The translations under genes and the position numbers were made by a program. This document shows, piece after piece, positions 35,491-43,245 of a stretch of DNA of 64,000 nucleotides. Positions within the stretch are counted from its first letter, which is position 1; every line of letters begins with the position of its first letter. Under the pieces are notes generated by a model. The model did no database searches, was not told where the DNA came from, and was given only the letters and a program-made list of their open reading frames with translations. Origin of the DNA: Thermoplasmata archaeon (GTDB lineage Archaea > Thermoplasmatota > Thermoplasmata > UBA10834); assembly GCA_020696365.1 (NCBI GenBank), contig JAEHCM010000004.1, forward strand, positions 124,001 to 188,000. The letters run 5' to 3'.

Positions 35491-36098
35491 GTGTACCGCC
35501 CCCTTCGCTCTATCTCCTGCACCTTCTGCAACACATCTTTCCCGCCGGGCCAGCTCACCATATACGACTCCTTGACGGACTCGTAGAGGTCGCCTCGGGA
35601 ATGATGGGCGGAGCGGAACGCCTCCTCGAGCAGGTGCATGTCGACCCCTTTGTCCTCGACCTCCGAGGTCTTCTGGCCGAGCGAGAAATCTATGAGGACG
35701 ATCCTATCGCCGTCGAGCAGCATGTTGCTCGTGGTAAGGTCCCCGTGGACGATATCGTTCGAATGCAGCCTCGCGGCGATCTCCCCGATCCTCCGGCATA
35801 TCTCGGTCCCGTCGACGGAATCGTCCTGGAGGGCGTCCTTCACCCTCACACCGGGGATTTCCTCCATCACGATCCTGCCGTTCGAAGTATCGATTGAGTA
35901 GATTATGGGGACCGCGATCCCGGCCTTCCTCGCCTCCATCATCAGCCGGGCCTCGTTCTTTATCCGGAAGCTCTGCAGAGACCTGTCAAGCGTTGGATGT
36001 CGGTATCCCTTGACCACTCGCTGCTTGACCACCACGTCACGGTCGAACCAACGCGCCGAGTCCAGTCTAGCCTCGGCGCCGACCCTGTGCACTGCCAC
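35478..36098 (-). CDS. bud32: Kae1-associated kinase Bud32
   Basis: About 206 residues of an atypical Ser/Thr kinase/ATPase of the KEOPS complex, which makes t6A37 on tRNAs. Motifs: RVGAEARLDSARWF at the N-terminus, VVKQRVVKGYRHPTLD, EEIPGVRV, catalytic VHGDLTTSNMLLD and metal-binding LIDFSLGQKTSEVEDKGVDMHLLEEAF. GTG 36098 is used because a TTATTA box near 36128 lies about 30 bases upstream; the longer frame reaches 36152. No Kae1 gene is adjacent, so the frequent euryarchaeal Kae1-Bud32 fusion is absent here. It overlaps RdgB. Confidence 0.9.
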   Translation of the reverse strand: MAVHRVGAEARLDSARWFDRDVVVKQRVVKGYRHPTLDRSLQSFRIKNEARLMMEARKAGIAVPIIYSIDTSNGRIVMEEIPGVRVKDALQDDSVDGTEICRRIGEIAARLHSNDIVHGDLTTSNMLLDGDRIVLIDFSLGQKTSEVEDKGVDMHLLEEAFRSAHHSRGDLYESVKESYMVSWPGGKDVLQKVQEIERRGRYTRKE

Positions 36099-36193
36099 GA
36101 CGCCGATGAACGGACTTCGGCGTAATAAGATTGTCTGATAGCTCGTCAGCATGCATTCGCAACCCTTATCATGGACCAGCCCGATGGCGGCGC

Positions 36194-36859
36194 GTGACCC
36201 GGGTTCCCGTGGGTGCCAAAGCGCTCGACGAGCTCCTTGGAGGAGGTTTGGAGGCGGGCGCCATCACGCTCTTGTTCGGCGAAGCGGGAACGGGAAAGAC
36301 CAACATCTGCCTTCAAGTGGCAAGGAACGTCGCTCTCGACGGCAAGAAGGTGGTATACATCGACACAGAGGGGGTGTCGATGGAGCGGCTCAAGCAAGTC
36401 TCAGGCGACGACTACGAGAAAGTGATGAAGAGCATTCTTTTCTTCGAGCCGCACTCCTTTGACGAGCAGGAGAAGATCGTCGACAAGGCCGCCAAGCTCG
36501 CGGAGAGTCCGGCGGGTGTAGGCGTGATAATCCTCGACTCTGCGACCATACACTACCGGTTGACGAGGAAGGACGATGAGAAGGGCATCAGGAAGTCCCT
36601 GAGCCCACAGCTGGCCAGACTGTTGGTCGTTGCGAGGAACATGCAGATACCCGTACTGCTGACGTCGCAGGTCTACACGGACATCGAGAAGGGGACATTC
36701 GAGCCGCTCGGCGGGCATGTCCTCCTGCACAACGCGAAAGCGATAGTACGCCTCGACAAGGTCGGCGCCAGCTCCAGAAGGGCCGTGATCATCAAGCACC
36801 GCCACCTCGAGGAGGGGCGCAGGGCGGACTTCAAGCTCACGAAGTCGGGCGTCGCCTAG
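36194..36859 (+). CDS. radB: DNA repair and recombination protein RadB
   Basis: 222-residue RecA-family core without the N-terminal domain of RadA. It begins RVPVGAKALDELLGGGLEAGAITLLFGEAGTGKTNICLQVA (Walker A) and contains VGVIILDSATIHYRLTRK (Walker B), LVVARNMQIPVLLTSQVYTD and HVLLHNAKAIVRLD. RadB is a euryarchaeal paralogue that aids RadA. GTG 36194 is preferred to the frame start at 36131; a TTATCA box about 26 bases upstream predicts a leaderless transcript. It converges on the GGPP synthase gene with a 4-base overlap. Confidence 0.92.
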   Translation: MTRVPVGAKALDELLGGGLEAGAITLLFGEAGTGKTNICLQVARNVALDGKKVVYIDTEGVSMERLKQVSGDDYEKVMKSILFFEPHSFDEQEKIVDKAAKLAESPAGVGVIILDSATIHYRLTRKDDEKGIRKSLSPQLARLLVVARNMQIPVLLTSQVYTDIEKGTFEPLGGHVLLHNAKAIVRLDKVGASSRRAVIIKHRHLEEGRRADFKLTKSGVA

Positions 36860-37848
36860 GACTTCCTTGATAGCATGAAATCGGCGAACTCCGCGAGGAC
36901 CGCTCTGTGCGTATCGCTCTTGACGACCTTGAGTTCGTCCTTCGCCTTCGCAATGAACTCGCTAGCTACCCTACTAGCGTAGTCTATCGAGCCGACATCC
37001 TCGAGGATGTCTCTGGCCAGGGTCAGCTCGGCGTCAGTGGCGTCCTTCTTGCCAAGGACGGACATCAGCTCGTCCCTCTGCGCCGCCTTCATAATGTCGA
37101 GCGCGTGGACGACTATCAGTGTCTTCTTGCCGTTCCTGATATCGTTCAGCACCGGCTTGCCGAAGGTCTCCTGGTCGGACCTGAGATCCAACACATCGTC
37201 CCATATCTGGAATCCCAGACCTATGAGGCGCCCGTACTCGAAGAGCGCTTTCTGCGCCGGCTCGGACGCGTCGCCCGCTATGGCGCCGCCCTGGGCGGCG
37301 GCGGAGTACAGGACGGCGGTCTTCCGCTCCACCATCTCGAGGTACTCCCCCGGGCTCACAACCGCCCTATCCTCAAAGTCCAGGTCCATCTGCTGACCGT
37401 CCGCTAGGAGCCTGACTGACCTGGCCAAGATCTCCACCAATCGCACCACACTGGCGTCCGGGAGGCTGCTCTCCAGGACGATCTCGAACGCCCTCGCGAA
37501 CATGGCGTCCCCCGCCAGGATGGCCATCGGCAGGTCGTACTCGCAGTGAACGGTCTTGAGGCCGCGTCTCGTGTCATCCTCGTCCATCACGTCGTCGTGT
37601 ACCAGAGTGAAGTTGTGAACCATCTCGAGAGCGACCCCGAACGGTACAGCCATTTCCGGCTTGCCCCCGAAAGCTTCGCAGACCATCGTCGCCAGGAGGG
37701 GGCGAAGCCTCTTCCCGCCGGCAGACGGATAGTGGGCCATCGCTGCGCGAAGGTTCTCGTTATCCATCACCTCGAACGACGCCATCAGCTGACCGTTTAT
37801 CGTCGCTACGCGATCCTTGAACTCATCCGGAAACACCAAGTCGATCAC
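36856..37848 (-). CDS. Geranylgeranyl/polyprenyl diphosphate synthase
   Basis: 330-residue trans-prenyltransferase. First Asp-rich motif in HDDVMDEDDTRRG and second in GFQIWDDVLDL; the GGKRLRP segment binds IPP. It extends DMAPP with IPP to the C20 (or longer) chain for archaeal lipids. The residues before the first DDxxD (MVHNFTLVHDD) are compatible with GGPP but I cannot fix chain length. Third gene of the IPK-Fni-GGPPS operon, overlapping Fni as ATGA. Confidence 0.92.
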   Translation of the reverse strand: MIDLVFPDEFKDRVATINGQLMASFEVMDNENLRAAMAHYPSAGGKRLRPLLATMVCEAFGGKPEMAVPFGVALEMVHNFTLVHDDVMDEDDTRRGLKTVHCEYDLPMAILAGDAMFARAFEIVLESSLPDASVVRLVEILARSVRLLADGQQMDLDFEDRAVVSPGEYLEMVERKTAVLYSAAAQGGAIAGDASEPAQKALFEYGRLIGLGFQIWDDVLDLRSDQETFGKPVLNDIRNGKKTLIVVHALDIMKAAQRDELMSVLGKKDATDAELTLARDILEDVGSIDYASRVASEFIAKAKDELKVVKSDTHRAVLAEFADFMLSRKS

Positions 37849-38936
37849 TCCATCACATGGTCCAGCCAGTCCCTCGACTGACCTACGATGAGCGCATGAG
37901 CTGCCGCGAGCTCCCCCACGTCGGAGGCACCTACGAGGAACATCGCCGCCTTGAGCTCATCGATAATCGTACGGACCTCCTGGTCGACAGCGTCCATTCC
38001 CTTCAGGGTCGACGGCAGCAACCTCCCGGCCATGCCGCCGCACGAGGCGCCTATGCACAGCGCCCTCGCGACGTCCAGGCCGGTCCGCAGGCCACCTGTC
38101 GCCACGATCGGGAGGCCCACATTGGCGAGGACGACGGATACCGGGGACGGTATGCCCCAGTCCCAGAACGCCTTACCGATGTTCTCCCTGGAGGCGTCCT
38201 TCGCCGAGCGCGCCCTGAAGTACTCGACCGCCGAGAAGCTAGTGCCTCCCAATCCGCCGATGTCGAGGCCTCTGACGCCGGCCTTCTTCAACCGAAGCGC
38301 GGATTCGCGTGAGATGCCCGCCCCGGTCTCCTTCGCCATGACCGGAAACTGTGAAGAGACCTTCTCGATCGCTGCGAGCCCTCCTTTCGCGCACGTATCG
38401 CCCTCGGGCTGCACGACCTCCTGGAGATAGTTGAGATGGATGGCAAGGACATGAGCGTCGACCATCTCCATCGCGGCCTTCCCGTCCTCGACGTCCAGCG
38501 GAGCCTTGGAACCCTGTCGGACGAGCTGCGGAAGACCTAGGTTGCCGATCCTAAGGGGCACGTCGTACCCAGCGATCACAGAGTACGTCTCAGCGACCTC
38601 CGGATTCTCCAGAGCTGCCCTCTGGCTGCCCACTCCGAGGCCGATCCCGTACTTCTCCGCCACGCGCGCCAGATTTTCGTTTATCTCCTTCGCTTTACCG
38701 AAGCCGCCCGTCATCGCGGATATGATTATCGGCGCCGACATCTCGCGCCCGAACAACGTGACCGATGTGTCGATGTCCCTGAGGTCGATCTCCGGCATGG
38801 AAGCGTGCAGCAGCTTCACATCGTCCCAGTAGGAATAGCCGGTCGTCAGGTCCTCCCTCGCGCATATCTCGACGTGGTCGATCTTTCTCTTCTCGATCAG
38901 CCTCTCGGGCTGCTCCTCGCCTTCCGTCATCCGCAC
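37845..38936 (-). CDS. fni: Isopentenyl-diphosphate isomerase, type 2
   Basis: 363 residues, FMN-dependent. Motifs: SAMTGGFGKAKEINENLA, GVGSQRAALENPE, LQEVVQPEGD, KETGAGISRESALRLKKAGV, GLDIGGLGGTSFS and ATGGLRTGLDVARALCIGAS. Converts IPP to DMAPP, the primer for the adjacent GGPP synthase. GTG 38936 or ATG 38930 may be the start; either directly follows the IPK stop. Confidence 0.95.
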   Translation of the reverse strand: MRMTEGEEQPERLIEKRKIDHVEICAREDLTTGYSYWDDVKLLHASMPEIDLRDIDTSVTLFGREMSAPIIISAMTGGFGKAKEINENLARVAEKYGIGLGVGSQRAALENPEVAETYSVIAGYDVPLRIGNLGLPQLVRQGSKAPLDVEDGKAAMEMVDAHVLAIHLNYLQEVVQPEGDTCAKGGLAAIEKVSSQFPVMAKETGAGISRESALRLKKAGVRGLDIGGLGGTSFSAVEYFRARSAKDASRENIGKAFWDWGIPSPVSVVLANVGLPIVATGGLRTGLDVARALCIGASCGGMAGRLLPSTLKGMDAVDQEVRTIIDELKAAMFLVGASDVGELAAAHALIVGQSRDWLDHVME

Positions 38937-38938
38937 AC

Positions 38939-39751
38939 CTATTTCGGCAATACGACCGTCGAGGGCACGCTCTCGCCCTCCAGAGCCTTCTTCAACCTGC
39001 CTGGAACATCACCGTTCAGTATGATACATTTTTCGCAATGGGCAGCGATGTCCAGCATCCGGTCCAACTTGCCGAATATGCTGCCCGTCACATCAGCGTT
39101 CAGTGACTCGGTCCTGCGGAGGCTGTCAAGGGTTTCGCGGCCGAGCTCATGTATCAGCTTCGCCCCTGGGTCAGTCTTCGGGTCGCCCGTGAAGACCCCG
39201 TCTACGTCAGCACAGAACACCACCAGTCGCGGTTTGAAATGACGGGCCAGCTCCGCCATCATGAGGTCACCCGAACAGACCGAGAACCTAAGAGACTTGT
39301 CGGGGACGACATCGCCGAACGTGACCGGCACGAGCCCCAGGCCGATCATCTTCTCGAACAACGATGGGTCGAACGCCGTCACGGCCGCTCTGTCAAAGGA
39401 CGCGCTTGCCGCCGGAGGTATCGATACGCCACGGACCCCACTGTCGATCATCGCTTCCAGAACCCGTGTGTTCAGCTCGCGGACGTCCCTCTGGACTATC
39501 GCCACCGGGTGCAGCTGCGATTCGTCAAGGAAGCCCTCGTCGAGCCGGTGCTCCTTCGCGAGTATATGCCCGTATGAACCGGCTCCGTGCACGACGGTCA
39601 GCGAGCCGTCCCGTCCCTGCATCTCGCTCGCGAGCCGGCGGCATGCTTCGTCCCTGAAAGTGCGCAGGCTGCCCTTGTCGGTAATCACACTGCCGCCCAG
39701 CTTGACCAGAAGCATCTCGCCACGTGCCACAGATTGCACCTCGTCGGCCAT
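38939..39751 (-). CDS. Isopentenyl phosphate kinase
   Basis: 270 residues of the amino-acid-kinase fold. LVKLGGSVITDK at the N-terminus and VVHGAGSYGHILAKEH with the catalytic His identify IPK, the last step of the archaeal mevalonate variants (isopentenyl phosphate to IPP). CADVDGVFTGDPKTDPGA binds ATP. ATG 39751 is used; ATG 39715 would start right at the conserved strand. First gene of the isoprenoid operon. The decarboxylase that makes its substrate is not in the window. Confidence 0.93.
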   Translation of the reverse strand: MADEVQSVARGEMLLVKLGGSVITDKGSLRTFRDEACRRLASEMQGRDGSLTVVHGAGSYGHILAKEHRLDEGFLDESQLHPVAIVQRDVRELNTRVLEAMIDSGVRGVSIPPAASASFDRAAVTAFDPSLFEKMIGLGLVPVTFGDVVPDKSLRFSVCSGDLMMAELARHFKPRLVVFCADVDGVFTGDPKTDPGAKLIHELGRETLDSLRRTESLNADVTGSIFGKLDRMLDIAAHCEKCIILNGDVPGRLKKALEGESVPSTVVLPK

Positions 39752-39852
39752 ATGCTGACTGCCGATGCGCTTCGCCCATGATAAACCCGTCGAGCTTAAG
39801 GGCCAGCCTAGCAGCGCATGAGCTTCGGCCGTTCCGCAAAGTTCTGATGTGC

Positions 39853-40125
39853 CTACCTGGCGAGATATATCTCGATCGACGACACGTTGGCTTCCGAACC
39901 GTCCAGTCCAGGCAGTTTTTCAGTCTCTATCTTCACGTCCTTGTAGTCCACCTCGCGTACGAAGCGGTTCCTGACAATCTCCGAGACATCCACTGCCCGG
40001 CTTATGGCGCGTCCTCTGGCCTTTATGCATACATCGTCGCATCCGTCGTTGAACTGTGAGACGACGGCCAGGACGTAGTTCATCGTCGGCTTCTTTCCAA
40101 TGTATATGGTGTTCTCCTCGGCCAT
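39853..40125 (-). CDS. albA: Chromatin protein Alba
   Basis: 90 residues. [21 protein letters not shown] and [24 protein letters not shown] are the Alba dimer DNA/RNA-binding face; the Lys of the KKP motif is the known acetylation-type site in Sulfolobus. Expressed from a strong TATA box at 40171-40180 and with a GGAGGAG ribosome-binding site, consistent with an abundant protein. Confidence 0.95.
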   Translation of the reverse strand: MAEENTIYIGKKPTMNYVLAVVSQFNDGCDDVCIKARGRAISRAVDVSEIVRNRFVREVDYKDVKIETEKLPGLDGSEANVSSIEIYLAR

Positions 40126-40170
40126 CTACTCCTCCTGAGACCCACCCCAGGCGTCTTAGTCCATTTCCAG

Positions 40171-40180
40171 ATATATAAAC
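40171..40180 (-). promoter_or_regulatory. Strong TATA box of the Alba gene
   Basis: GTTTATATAT on the minus strand, about 48 bases before the Alba ATG, followed by a leader containing GGAGGAG. Confidence 0.65.
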
Positions 40181-40273
40181 AGTTCCACAGGGTGTCAAGG
40201 TGGGCGAGCCCTCGACGCCACGTGTAGGCATTCCTTCTGGCCAATGGCTCGCGTCCTTTACAGATGTAAAAGG

Positions 40274-41197
40274 TCACAGCTCGGTGCCGCATTTCCTGCA
40301 GAACCGGTCCCTGCCGTCCGAGCGCATACCACATTTCGGACAGGTGCGTTCCACGGTAGCCGGTGCTCCGCAGTGTCCGCAGAACACGTCGTCAGGAAGG
40401 ACCATGCTGCTACACGAATCGCACTTCAATTTGGCAGCCTGCTCCTCGGACATCGAGGCGATGTCCTCGATACACTCGCCTGCTAGAGGTGTCTTGGATG
40501 TACCCTTCAGCGGGATCGTGTCGGCCGCACCAGTCCCGCCCAGCTCCTTTCTGATCCTGACCGCGAGGGACAGGGCCTTGGGGTAGTTGGCCGACTCGAA
40601 CTCGGACTCGGCCCTCTCCAGGAGCGATTTCACCTTCATGAAATCCTCCCTGGGCAAGGTTGCCTTGCCGATCTCGTCCTTCGCGGCGGTCAGCTCGAAC
40701 CGCGCGCTGAGGTGTCCGGAACTCTCGTCGACAGCGAGCTTGGTGCCCTTGTACGTGTGGGAATGGCTCGGACGCGCGTCCGAGCCAACTATCTTATCTG
40801 CGAGCGTCTCCAGGTCGTCCGCCTCGTCCTCGGCGACCGCCGACCTCCTGACCTGCCTCTGCCTGGGCCGACGGCATTTCATCAGCTCGGCCCGGGCGTT
40901 CTCGCAATGGTCCGTCGCGCGGCCGAAGTCGCCCCTGGCCATCGCATCCCTTGCCCTGTTCAGGATTGCCCGGGCGCTGCTGACGTCCGCCCCCTCCCTC
41001 TCGACGACATCCATCACCGAGCGGGTGGTGAGGACCGCGTTGTGCGCCTCGTCCTTGCGCTGGCGGGCGATTCGGACCTCCTTCGTCTTGCCGCGCATAA
41101 CCCTGACCTCATAGTACACGACGAGGGTCATTAGGATGACCAGGACAACTGACAGAAGCAACTTCTCATCGGTCGTAAGAGCTATGACGGCCAGCAC
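40274..41197 (-). CDS. Membrane-anchored protein with C-terminal double zinc ribbon
   Basis: 307 residues. One N-terminal membrane helix (EKLLLSVVLVILMTLVVYYEV) is followed by a mostly helical cytoplasmic region that seems to hold two related four-helix segments (SARAILNRARDAMARGDFGRATDHCENA and KSLLERAESEFESANYPKALSLA). The C-terminus is a double zinc ribbon: CDSCSSMVLPDDVFCGHCG then CPKCGMRSDGRDRFCRKCG. This layout is common in archaeal proteins of unknown function. GTG 41197 is chosen (GGGGCGAG upstream; TTATAA near 41224); the frame reaches 41311. Confidence 0.78.
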   Translation of the reverse strand: MLAVIALTTDEKLLLSVVLVILMTLVVYYEVRVMRGKTKEVRIARQRKDEAHNAVLTTRSVMDVVEREGADVSSARAILNRARDAMARGDFGRATDHCENARAELMKCRRPRQRQVRRSAVAEDEADDLETLADKIVGSDARPSHSHTYKGTKLAVDESSGHLSARFELTAAKDEIGKATLPREDFMKVKSLLERAESEFESANYPKALSLAVRIRKELGGTGAADTIPLKGTSKTPLAGECIEDIASMSEEQAAKLKCDSCSSMVLPDDVFCGHCGAPATVERTCPKCGMRSDGRDRFCRKCGTEL

Positions 41198-41385
41198 CTC
41201 GCCCCGATTACCTATTCGAGTTCTTATAAACCCTTTCCTGTAGGTACCATGTACCAGGAAGCGACGGGGGAGAGTGAAAAGAAAGAGTGGCTGACAGCGT
41301 TCCACGCTCACAACGGGTTCAAACGATGCATTTCACCCTGCACCCGAAGGTACCTGGCTAGGACATCTAGCCGCTGCAATCACGA

Positions 41386-41504
41386 GGCCACAAGGACCTT
41401 AAGCTTCCCGAGGGCTCGCGCACCTCAGTACCGCAAAGAACGTGGGCGGGCTTAACTTCTGGGTTCGAGATGGGACCAGGTGTGGCCCCGCCACTTTGGC
41501 CGTC
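41386..41504 (-). rRNA. 5S ribosomal RNA
   Basis: Minus-strand 5S sequence of about 119 nt. Conserved blocks are CCATCTCGAACCCAGAAGTTAAG (loop B/helix III) and GGTACTGAGGTGCGCGAGCCCTCGGGAA (helix IV-V). Ends are set by the GGCC/GGCC pairing of helix I and are accurate to a few bases. No 16S, 23S or tRNA genes adjoin it. A TATTTAAG box at 41539-41546 lies about 35 bases upstream. Confidence 0.92.
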
Positions 41505-41538
41505 AAACCGCTCTTCGGGCTGACTAATAACGATTCCG

Positions 41539-41546
41539 TATTTAAG
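41539..41546 (-). promoter_or_regulatory. TATA-like box of the 5S rRNA gene
   Basis: CTTAAATA on the minus strand, about 35 bases before the 5S 5' end, supporting independent transcription of the isolated 5S gene. Confidence 0.5.
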
Positions 41547-41655
41547 ATTTGCCAATCGTGACGCTTGAGGGTTTGGCCCGCGATGCCGCCCGCAGCTACG
41601 CCACCGTGGACAGGCATGTTGAATACTCATGCCTGCGTTCGTCGCATGGCTGGAC

Positions 41656-42402
41656 ATGAAACGGATAGACGCTGTGACTTTCGACCTGTGGGATACGCTC
41701 ATCCAGGAGGTGCCAGGGGGCTCGTCCAGGGTGGCTAAGGCCAGGATAGAGCGGATAGCGACCACACTCGAGACATTCGGCCGACCGCACACCCTCGAGG
41801 AGATCGAGGGCGCATATGTCGAGACCGGCGGTTTCCTGTACCGGGTCTGGAATGAATCCAAGGACGTGTCCGTCAGAGACCAGGTCATCTTCATGATGGA
41901 CAGCATCGAGCGGAAGCTGCCCTCGAGGCTCGGAGCCGAGGCTATCGCCGAGATAGAGGAAACATACTCCGTCAGCATGCTCGATCACAGACCCGCCCTG
42001 CTGCCGGGTGCGAAGGAGGCTCTCCAGGACGTGCATGACATGGGCATGCGGATGGGGTTGATATCGAACACTGGCCGCACTCCAGGGGCGGTCCTCAGGA
42101 CCATCATGGAGGACCTCGGCATACTGCAGTGTTTCAGCGTCACGACCTTCTCGAACGAGATCTTGGCGAGGAAACCCGCGCCGGCTATATTCAGCGCCTC
42201 CCTGGAGGGGCTAGGGGCCCGAACGGAATCGGCGCTGCACATCGGCGACGACCCGAGGTCGGACATAGACGGGGCGACGGACTTCGGCATGAGGGCGATC
42301 CAGATACGGTCCGATAGGTTCGAGGACAACGAGCGCGCAGGTGCGTGCGTGGACAGCCTCGATGAGGTTGTCGATGCAATCGATTCGCTCATAAAGCCAT
42401 GA
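41656..42402 (+). CDS. HAD-superfamily hydrolase
   Basis: 248 residues. Motif I DAVTFDLWDTLIQ has the catalytic Asp but Trp at the +2 position (D-L-W-D), motif II is GLISNTGRTPG, motif III Lys in ILARKPAPAIFSASL and motif IV HIGDDPRSDIDGA. The helical cap is of type C1. Substrate unknown. ATG 41656 is preferred because it begins the first strand; ATG 41629 adds nine residues. Confidence 0.87.
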   Translation: MKRIDAVTFDLWDTLIQEVPGGSSRVAKARIERIATTLETFGRPHTLEEIEGAYVETGGFLYRVWNESKDVSVRDQVIFMMDSIERKLPSRLGAEAIAEIEETYSVSMLDHRPALLPGAKEALQDVHDMGMRMGLISNTGRTPGAVLRTIMEDLGILQCFSVTTFSNEILARKPAPAIFSASLEGLGARTESALHIGDDPRSDIDGATDFGMRAIQIRSDRFEDNERAGACVDSLDEVVDAIDSLIKP

Positions 42403-42441
42403 AGCGTGATCATCGACCGATCGCGACGGCCAAACAGTGTT

Positions 42442-43230
42442 CTAGAGCGAACCGAGCGCGAACAGCAACGCGAGAAGAGTGCCTATCGCTATCGACACGA
42501 AGTTGTTTCCCAGCTTCCCGATCTTGCCTTTCCGCTCCCAAGTGGCGCCGATCACGCTGTCGATCTGACATCCGAAGAACCCGCAGAGCATCGGGATGAG
42601 CAGCGTCCTCGGCCCTGCGAGCAGGCCGGTGTCGAGGGTCGCGAACACGACGTATGCGACGACCGAAGTGTACGCCGCCGCGACGAACGCCACGATCATG
42701 CCAGTGAGGGACACACCTCCGTCCACACCCCGTTTCGTCCGTTTGAACGTGGTGATCATGAACACCCGCGGGTCTACGATACCGATCTCGCTCGCGGCAG
42801 TATCTGACGCCGCCACTGCGATCGCCGTCACGAACATGAAGCTGGCGACGTCCTTGGGGAAGGGGTTCGAGCCCGCATCGCCGTTCGCGAGCATCTCACC
42901 GACGAAGCTGGCCAATGCTATCGCCGTCGGTATTCCGCCGTTGGCGACGATGTTCCTCCATGTCCGCTCACCACGGCCGCCCTCCTGGAAACCCTTGGAT
43001 CGCTTCCACTCGAACCTATACTTCGTCGCTCCGAAGCTGGAGACGAGGAACACAAGAAGGAGTATGAGCCACAGCACGCTCCCGAAAAGGCCGATGATCA
43101 TGCCGACGACAAAGGCCGATAGCGAACCCGACAGGTCGAATATCTTTCTGTGATACGAGGCGCCTGCCATGATCAGGCAGAAGATGGTCACGCCTACGAA
43201 CGTGACTAGATCCGGTACAGGTACTCCCAA
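42442..43230 (-). CDS. DUF92 family membrane protein (phytol/prenyl phosphate kinase-like)
   Basis: 262 residues with about six membrane segments. TKYRFEWKRSKGFQEGGRGERTWRNIVANGG and AIAVAASDTAASEIGI are typical of DUF92/TIGR00297. Plant VTE6 of this family is a phytyl-phosphate kinase; in archaea the substrate is unknown but may be an isoprenoid phosphate. TTG 43230 follows AGGTGA closely. It lies 15 bases downstream of the 1684-residue receptor gene and is probably cotranscribed. Confidence 0.85.
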   Translation of the reverse strand: MGVPVPDLVTFVGVTIFCLIMAGASYHRKIFDLSGSLSAFVVGMIIGLFGSVLWLILLLVFLVSSFGATKYRFEWKRSKGFQEGGRGERTWRNIVANGGIPTAIALASFVGEMLANGDAGSNPFPKDVASFMFVTAIAVAASDTAASEIGIVDPRVFMITTFKRTKRGVDGGVSLTGMIVAFVAAAYTSVVAYVVFATLDTGLLAGPRTLLIPMLCGFFGCQIDSVIGATWERKGKIGKLGNNFVSIAIGTLLALLFALGSL

Positions 43231-43245
43231 CTGCTCACCTAGCCC

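Noticed and set aside
41249-41455. 68-residue plus-strand frame
   Set aside because: It overlaps the 5S rRNA gene and has no recognisable sequence or ribosome-binding site.
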